From: an uncultured bacterium
GTDB lineage: Bacteria > Bacillota > Clostridia > Lachnospirales > Lachnospiraceae
Direction of reading: 5' to 3'
DNA length: 56,366 nucleotides
NCBI GenBank assembly: GCA_905215625.1
Contig: CAJMQQ010000012.1
Span: 1-56,366, forward strand
Shown here: positions 51,477 to 56,366 of the stretch, one piece after another
How positions within the stretch are numbered: the first letter of the stretch is position 1
Layout: each line of letters begins with the position of its first letter
Translations under genes and position numbers: made by a program
The notes under the pieces: model-generated
Told to the model about the DNA's origin: nothing
The model's database searches: none
The model's input: only the letters and a program-made list of their open reading frames with translations

Positions 51477-51493
51477 AAAAAAGAAGAAATGCG

Positions 51494-51544
51494 AATCTCC
51501 CGAAAAGGGTCAGGCATGAAAGGTACTGGCTTCTGCGGGAGATT
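51494..51544 (+). terminator. Terminator after kdgT
   Basis: AATCTCCCG and CGGGAGATT form a 9-bp stem with a long (33-base) loop, followed by a T-rich stretch, 17 nt after the stop. The spacing to GH28 (about 230 bases) holds an AT-rich region with a possible promoter for it. Confidence 0.7.
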
Positions 51545-51772
51545 TGTATTTTAAGAGTTAGGGTCTGAAAAGTGATATTAACTGATGATTCCATTTATAG
51601 AATCTGTAGACTTATATGAAACAATAAAACAAATGTCCCCATTCTCAAAAACAATATTCTGTTCACTTTAGCTTAAAAATATGTATGATTATAGAAGGAA
51701 ACCACGACTGCTTTTTCTGGGACGGGTGCCTGGAGGATGCGATTTTGTGGCTTTTGAAAGGGGAGGCATAAC

Positions 51773-53287
51773 ATGAACCGGATTGGAACTATTCATACGA
51801 TTGTAACATCGGATTCTATCACTCTGTACTGGGATAAGAGGGTTTCAGAGAGTGTGGAATATAAGGTTTATTTAAATGGGGAACTTCACGGAAGTACAAA
51901 TACAACCCATTATGAACTGGAAGGGCTGGAAGCGGAAACGGATTTCCGGATACATATCATAAAGCAGGATGAAAATGGACAGAAAGCAGCCGAAGAAGAA
52001 CTGTGCATAAGCACTGGAAAACAAAAACGTCGCCGTGATATCACAGCTGCACCGTATTATGCCATAGGCGATGGAAAGACCATGAATACAAGAGCCATAC
52101 AGAGGGCGATTGATGACTGCCAGGCAGACGAGGCAGTTTACGTACCGGACGGAGTGTTTTTGACAGGAGCACTGCGGCTTCACAGCAATATGGAGCTGTA
52201 TTTGGAAGAAGGAGGGGTTCTTCAGGGGACAGATGCAGTGGAAGACTATCTTCCACGCATCCCCAGCAGGTTCGAAGGAATTGAGACAGAGTGCTACAGC
52301 AGTCTTCTGAATCTGGGGAATCTGGACCATGACGGAGAATTTAACTGCAGCCATGTGGTAATTCGGGGAAAGGGTACGATTGCCAGTGGAGGAAGAATAC
52401 TTGCAGAGAGGATGATTGAGTCGGAACGAGAACGGCTGAAGGACTATCTGGATTCCCTGGGAGACAAGATTCGTGAATGCGAAAAACCGGAGACGATTCC
52501 TGGACGGGTTCGTCCGAGACTGATCAATATCAGCAGCAGTCAGGATATTGTTTTATCAGGAGTTACGTTTAAAAATGGAGCAAGCTGGAACGTACATATG
52601 ATCTACTCGGATGGTATAGTAACCCACGGCTGCAAATTCTATTCGGAAAACGTCTGGAATGGGGATGGCTGGGATCCGGATTCATCCACGAACTGTACTA
52701 TTTTTGGATGTACGTTTTATACCGGTGACGATTCAATAGCTGTTAAGTCGGGGAAAAATCCGGAAGGAAATCAGATTGGAAGACCAAGCAGGCATATTCG
52801 AATTTTTGATTGTGTAAGCGCCTTTGGCCATGGCATTACCATCGGCAGCGAGATGTCCGGCGGAATAGAGGATGTGGAGATCTGGGACTGTGATATGAGC
52901 CGGTCTTTTTTCGGAATTGAGATTAAAGGTACAAAAAAGCGGGGAGGATATGTCCGGGATGTGACGGTAAGGGACTGCACTGCAGCCAGAATCCAGTTTC
53001 ACTCGGTAGGCTACAATGACGATGGAATCGCTGCTCCTTATCCTCCGGTCTTTGAAAACTGCAGATTTGATCATGTAAATGTGCGGGGAGAGTATCTGGA
53101 CGATGAAAGAGAGTGGAGATGGTGCGAAGCGCTGGAATTGAGCGGCTTCGATGAGCCGGGCCATGAACTTAAAAATATTGTATTTTCAAATCTCCGGCTG
53201 GGAAGGCCTGGAAACAGGAAGAAGCAGACAATCTCTCTGGAATTATGCGAGAATATTACGTTTTGTAATCTGAGTAATGCAAAATAA
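51773..53287 (+). CDS. Glycoside hydrolase family 28 with N-terminal fibronectin III-like domain
   Basis: GH28 enzymes hydrolyse polygalacturonan or rhamnogalacturonan. The 504-residue product has an FN3-like N-terminus (1-80) and a right-handed beta-helix (85-500) with the GH28 residues N-G-D-G-W-D-P-D-S, G-D-D-S-I-A-V-K-S-G, G-H-G-I-T-I-G-S-E and I-K-G-T-K. All catalytic Asp residues and the His are present. No signal peptide is found, so it would act on imported oligosaccharides. GGGGAGG is 5-6 nt before the ATG. Confidence 0.9.
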   Translation: MNRIGTIHTIVTSDSITLYWDKRVSESVEYKVYLNGELHGSTNTTHYELEGLEAETDFRIHIIKQDENGQKAAEEELCISTGKQKRRRDITAAPYYAIGDGKTMNTRAIQRAIDDCQADEAVYVPDGVFLTGALRLHSNMELYLEEGGVLQGTDAVEDYLPRIPSRFEGIETECYSSLLNLGNLDHDGEFNCSHVVIRGKGTIASGGRILAERMIESERERLKDYLDSLGDKIRECEKPETIPGRVRPRLINISSSQDIVLSGVTFKNGASWNVHMIYSDGIVTHGCKFYSENVWNGDGWDPDSSTNCTIFGCTFYTGDDSIAVKSGKNPEGNQIGRPSRHIRIFDCVSAFGHGITIGSEMSGGIEDVEIWDCDMSRSFFGIEIKGTKKRGGYVRDVTVRDCTAARIQFHSVGYNDDGIAAPYPPVFENCRFDHVNVRGEYLDDEREWRWCEALELSGFDEPGHELKNIVFSNLRLGRPGNRKKQTISLELCENITFCNLSNAK

Positions 53288-53335
53288 AAAAGGAAACTGC
53301 TGCAAATTTTTTGTATACAAATTTTAAAAAAGTGC

Positions 53336-53364
53336 TTGCATTTTGGAAGAATCTATGATATCCT
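53336..53364 (+). promoter_or_regulatory. Promoter of the S10 operon
   Basis: TTGCAT (53336-53341), a 17-base spacer and TATCCT (53359-53364) lie about 240 bases before rpsJ, leaving a long structured leader. Confidence 0.6.
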
Positions 53365-53371
53365 GAAAAAG

Positions 53372-53604
53372 CTGTGGCATGATAGCTGTGAAGCGCGAGG
53401 TTGCTGCCCGATATGAGGCAGGTTTTCCGTGGAGCGAATGTCAAGTTAGAAAACTGGCGACAAGTCACTGTACCAATTGAACATCTGCAACAGAAATGAA
53501 AGGCAGCATGAGTGTGAGTCCTAGGGAGGACACACACGGAAACGTGTACAGTCACCGCTTGTCGTACTTAGAAGTAAAAGTGCGAAAAGGAGGCGACTTT
53601 TTTT
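53372..53604 (+). promoter_or_regulatory. Structured leader of the S10 ribosomal operon
   Basis: Stems visible: CTGCC / GGCAG near 53405-53422, an ACACG-GAAA-CGTGT tetraloop hairpin near 53536-53549, and GTGTGAGTCCT / AGGACACACAC near 53512-53537. Such leaders in Firmicutes bind a ribosomal protein (L4 in other S10 operons) or otherwise feedback-control the operon. No terminator T-run is seen inside it. Confidence 0.6.
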
Positions 53605-53922
53605 ATGGCAAGTCAAGTAATGAGAATCACATTAAAGGCTTATGATCATCAGTTAGTTGATCAGTCTGCAGGAAAAATTATCGACACTGTAAAAAAGACA
53701 GGATCTAAGGTGAGCGGACCGGTGCCGCTGCCAACTAAGAAAGAGGTAGTTACTATCTTACGTGCAGTACACAAGTACAAAGATTCCAGAGAGCAGTTCG
53801 AGCAGAGAACCCACAAGAGACTGATTGATATCATCACTCCAAGCCAGAAAACTGTTGATGCATTATCCAGACTGGAGATGCCTGCTGGTGTCTACATTGA
53901 CATCAAGATGAAAAACAAATAA
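53605..53922 (+). CDS. rpsJ: 30S ribosomal protein S10
   Basis: A 105-residue S10 protein (also transcription factor NusE): L-K-A-Y-D-H-Q-L-V-D, G-P-V-P-L-P-T-K, H-K-R-L-I-D-I motifs. First gene of the S10 operon, after an AAAGGAGG site. Confidence 0.98.
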   Translation: MASQVMRITLKAYDHQLVDQSAGKIIDTVKKTGSKVSGPVPLPTKKEVVTILRAVHKYKDSREQFEQRTHKRLIDIITPSQKTVDALSRLEMPAGVYIDIKMKNK

Positions 53923-54018
53923 TTAAGGAAATATCCTGAAGGGTTTAGATAGATTCTGGACTGTTCTAGGATGAGCGCAGAAGCGCTCCGCTGTAGAAAA
54001 GAAACAGGAGGTAAGAAA

Positions 54019-54654
54019 ATGAAGAAAGCGATTTTAGCAACAAAAGTCGGAATGACCCAGATCTTCGATGAAGACGGCGTGTTAATTCCGGTAACCGTTC
54101 TTCAGGCAGGTCCTTGCGTAGTAACCCAGGTTAAGACCGAAGAGAATGATGGTTACAAAGCAGTACAGGTTGGTTTTGTTGACAAGAGAGAGAAGTTAAT
54201 CAACAAGCCGGTTAAGGGCCATTTTGATAAGGCTGGCGTATCCTACAAGAGATACGTAAGAGAGTTTAGATTAGACAACGCTGAAGAGTACTCTGTAAAA
54301 GATGAAATCAAAGCAGACGTATTCGCAGCAGGCGATAAGGTAGATGCAACCGCTATTTCCAAAGGTAAAGGTTTCCAGGGCGCAATCAAGAGACACGGCC
54401 AGCACAGAGGACCTATGGCTCACGGTTCTAAGTTCCATCGTCATCAGGGTTCCAATGGTTCTGCAACCACCCCAGGCCGCGTATTTAAGGGTAAGGGAAT
54501 GCCAGGACACATGGGCAGCGTAAAGGTAACTGTTCAGAACCTTGAGATTGTTCGCGTAGACGCAGAGAACAACCTGATTCTGGTTAAGGGTTCTGTACCA
54601 GGACCAAAGAAGTCCTTAGTAACCGTTAAGGAAACCGTAAAGGCTTCCAAGTAA
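54019..54654 (+). CDS. rplC: 50S ribosomal protein L3
   Basis: ATG 54019 with CAGGAGG upstream gives 211 residues, opening M-K-K-A-I-L-A-T-K-V-G-M-T-Q-I-F and holding the G-K-G-F-Q-G-A-I-K-R loop that reaches the peptidyl transferase centre. An in-frame extension to 53971 has no ribosome site. Confidence 0.98.
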   Translation: MKKAILATKVGMTQIFDEDGVLIPVTVLQAGPCVVTQVKTEENDGYKAVQVGFVDKREKLINKPVKGHFDKAGVSYKRYVREFRLDNAEEYSVKDEIKADVFAAGDKVDATAISKGKGFQGAIKRHGQHRGPMAHGSKFHRHQGSNGSATTPGRVFKGKGMPGHMGSVKVTVQNLEIVRVDAENNLILVKGSVPGPKKSLVTVKETVKASK

Positions 54655-54684
54655 GCTTTTGCATAGGAAAGGAGGAACACACAA

Positions 54685-55305
54685 ATGGCAAATGTAGCTG
54701 TTTACAATATGGAAGGTAAAGAAGTTGGCACCTTAGAGTTAAACGACGCTGTGTTTGGTGTAGAGGTAAATGAGCACCTGGTACACATGGCAGTAGTAAG
54801 CCAGCTTGCAAATAAACGTCAGGGCACCCAGAAAGCAAAAACCCGCTCCGAAGTTTCCGGTGGCGGCAGAAAGCCTTGGAGACAGAAAGGAACCGGTCAT
54901 GCAAGACAGGGTTCAACCAGAGCACCACAGTGGACCGGCGGCGGCGTAGTATTCGCTCCAGTACCAAGAGATTATACCATCAGACTGAACAAGAAGGAAA
55001 AGAGAGCTGCATTAAAGTGCGCTTTAACCAGCAGAGTAAACGACAACAAGTTCGTTGTTGTAGACGAGTTAAAGTTTGATGCAATCAAGACCAAGAACTT
55101 CGTAAACGTTTTAAACAACTTAAAGGTAAACAAAGCTTTAGTTGTTCTGGATTCTAACGATCAGAATGTAGTTCTGTCTGCTAGAAACGTAGAGAACGTT
55201 AAGACCGCTCAGGTTAACAGCATTAACGTATTTGATATTCTTAAGTACAACACCGTTGTTGCTACCAAGGCAGCAGTTGCAGCAATCGAGGAGGTGTATG
55301 CATAA
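54685..55305 (+). CDS. rplD: 50S ribosomal protein L4
   Basis: A 206-residue L4 with the G-G-R-K-P-W-R-Q-K-G-T-G-x-A-R-Q-G loop (near 63-80) that lines the exit tunnel. In related operons it represses its own operon by binding the leader. It overlaps rplW by one base. Confidence 0.98.
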   Translation: MANVAVYNMEGKEVGTLELNDAVFGVEVNEHLVHMAVVSQLANKRQGTQKAKTRSEVSGGGRKPWRQKGTGHARQGSTRAPQWTGGGVVFAPVPRDYTIRLNKKEKRAALKCALTSRVNDNKFVVVDELKFDAIKTKNFVNVLNNLKVNKALVVLDSNDQNVVLSARNVENVKTAQVNSINVFDILKYNTVVATKAAVAAIEEVYA

Positions 55306-55604
55306 TGGCAGATATTAGATATTATGATGTCATCCTCAAACCGGTTATTACCGAAAAGAGCATGAACGCTATGGCAGATAAGAAGTATACCTTCATGGTA
55401 CACGCTGATGCCAACAAGACTATGATTAAAGAAGCTGTTGAGAAAATGTTCCCAGGAACCAAGGTTGAGAAGGTAAACACCATCAACATCGACGGCAAGG
55501 CAAAGAGAAGAGGTATGGTGGTTGGTAAGACTGCTCAGTCCAAGAAAGCAATCGTTAAGCTGACCGCTGACAGCAAGGACATCGAGATTTTCGAAGGTCT
55601 GTAA
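55305..55604 (+). CDS. rplW: 50S ribosomal protein L23
   Basis: A 99-residue L23, with Y-D-V-I-L-K-P-V-I-T-E-K-S near the N-terminus. It lies at the tunnel exit and binds SRP and trigger factor. Translationally coupled to L4. Confidence 0.98.
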   Translation: MADIRYYDVILKPVITEKSMNAMADKKYTFMVHADANKTMIKEAVEKMFPGTKVEKVNTINIDGKAKRRGMVVGKTAQSKKAIVKLTADSKDIEIFEGL

Positions 55605-55665
55605 GAAACAGCAAATATACGATGAACACTATATCGTGATAAATTAGTTAAAGGAGTAAAATGTC

Positions 55666-56366
55666 ATGGGAATTAAAAAGTATACAGCATATACACCTTC
55701 CAGAAGACATATGACCAGCTCTGATTTCTCTGAAATCACCAAGACAACTCCAGAGAAATCCTTAGTAGTATCTTTAAAGAAGAACGCTGGCCGCAATAAT
55801 CAGGGTAAAATCACCGTAAGACATCACGGTGGCGGAAATAGACAGAAATACAGAATTATCGACTTCAAGAGAAATTCCAAAGATGGAATTCCGGCAACTG
55901 TTATTGGTATCGAGTACGATCCAAACAGAAGCGCAAACATCGCTTTAATCTGCTATGCAGATGGTACCAAGTCCTACATCTTAGCTCCGGCTGGATTAAC
56001 CAACGGCATGAAGGTTATGAGCGGCGAGCAGGCTGAGGCAAAGGTTGGAAACTGCCTTCCTTTAAGTGCTATTCCGGTTGGTACTCAGATTCACAACATT
56101 GAGCTGTATCCTGGAAAGGGCGGCCAGCTGGTTCGTTCCGCAGGTAACTCTGCTCAGTTAATGGCAAAAGAAGGCAAGTACGCAACTTTACGTCTTCCCT
56201 CCGGTGAAATGAGAATGGTTCCGATTATCTGCCGCGCTACTATCGGCGTTGTAGGCAATGGCGAACACGCTCTGATTAACATTGGTAAGGCTGGTAGAAA
56301 GCGTCACATGGGTATCAGACCTACAGTCCGCGGTTCCGTTATGAACCCGAATGACCATCCACACGG
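55666..56366 (+). CDS. rplB: 50S ribosomal protein L2 (partial, cut by window end)
   Basis: Starts at ATG 55666 (MGIKKYTAYTPSRRH), after AAGGAG; another ATG 5 bases earlier is out of frame. The window ends after about 233 of 280 codons, in the M-N-P-x-D-H-P-H-G motif that contains the conserved His. Confidence 0.97.
   Translation, partial: MGIKKYTAYTPSRRHMTSSDFSEITKTTPEKSLVVSLKKNAGRNNQGKITVRHHGGGNRQKYRIIDFKRNSKDGIPATVIGIEYDPNRSANIALICYADGTKSYILAPAGLTNGMKVMSGEQAEAKVGNCLPLSAIPVGTQIHNIELYPGKGGQLVRSAGNSAQLMAKEGKYATLRLPSGEMRMVPIICRATIGVVGNGEHALINIGKAGRKRHMGIRPTVRGSVMNPNDHPH

Noticed and set aside
1..56366. CRISPR arrays or insertion sequences of the DDE type
   Set aside because: No regularly spaced direct repeats and no DDE transposase were seen; the only mobile signals are the serine recombinase element and the prophage.

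Overview
The window reads as a Gram-positive, gut-type clostridial chromosome, most likely Lachnospiraceae. The reasons are strong GGAGG ribosome sites, GTG and TTG starts, choline-binding-type wall repeats, a lipo-type oligosaccharide transporter without its own ATPase, and a Firmicute-style S10 operon. This placement is inferred from gene content and style; no species is claimed.

Region 1 (1-14.8 kb) is the late region of a contractile-tailed (myovirus, PBSX/Xkd-like) prophage read left to right: major capsid, head completion proteins, sheath, tube, a tail assembly chaperone with a canonical -1 frameshift site, tape measure, hub and baseplate proteins (XkdP to XkdU-like), fibres, a carbohydrate-binding protein and a holin. 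Portal, terminase, control genes and integrase would lie left of the window. Region 2 (about 15.15-23.65 kb) is a more GC-rich mobile element inserted into the prophage. It holds a frameshifted tail of a tyrosine integrase, a tight minus-strand operon (WYL regulator, RNA polymerase alpha-CTD-like protein, PD-(D/E)XK nuclease, DnaB-like ATPase), a divergent FtsK-like protein that has lost its Walker A lysine, a hairpin-rich oriT-like stretch, two MobC-like proteins without a relaxase, and a large serine recombinase. Region 3 (23.65-29.84 kb) is a second fibre cassette with a 1154-residue modular tail fibre, then a small CBM protein, a HicA/HicB pair with a frameshifted hicA, an endolysin, and the 3' end of a tRNA gene with its terminator, which marks the prophage right end.

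Region 4 (29.9-42.7 kb) is a chromosomal glycan locus: solute-binding lipoprotein, two permeases, GH115, a two-component system, GH42, GH105 and an SGNH/SASA esterase. Together they would import and strip glucuronidated, acetylated galactose-rich oligosaccharides such as type II arabinogalactan fragments; the substrate is inferred. Region 5 (42.8-53.3 kb) is a mixed housekeeping and accessory set: DegV, a MerR regulator with a 19-bp-spacer promoter, an SDR, thioredoxin reductase, an SH3-NlpC/P60 hydrolase, an RlmI-like methyltransferase, a wall-binding repeat protein, a 2-keto-3-deoxygluconate permease and a GH28 polygalacturonase. Region 6 (53.3 kb to the end) is the S10 ribosomal operon with a structured leader: rpsJ, rplC, rplD, rplW and partial rplB.

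The best candidate for an undescribed system is the WYL / alpha-CTD / nuclease / DnaB-like operon facing the degenerate FtsK-like gene across a palindromic operator at 15.75-20.02 kb, carried as cargo on an element that sits inside a prophage.
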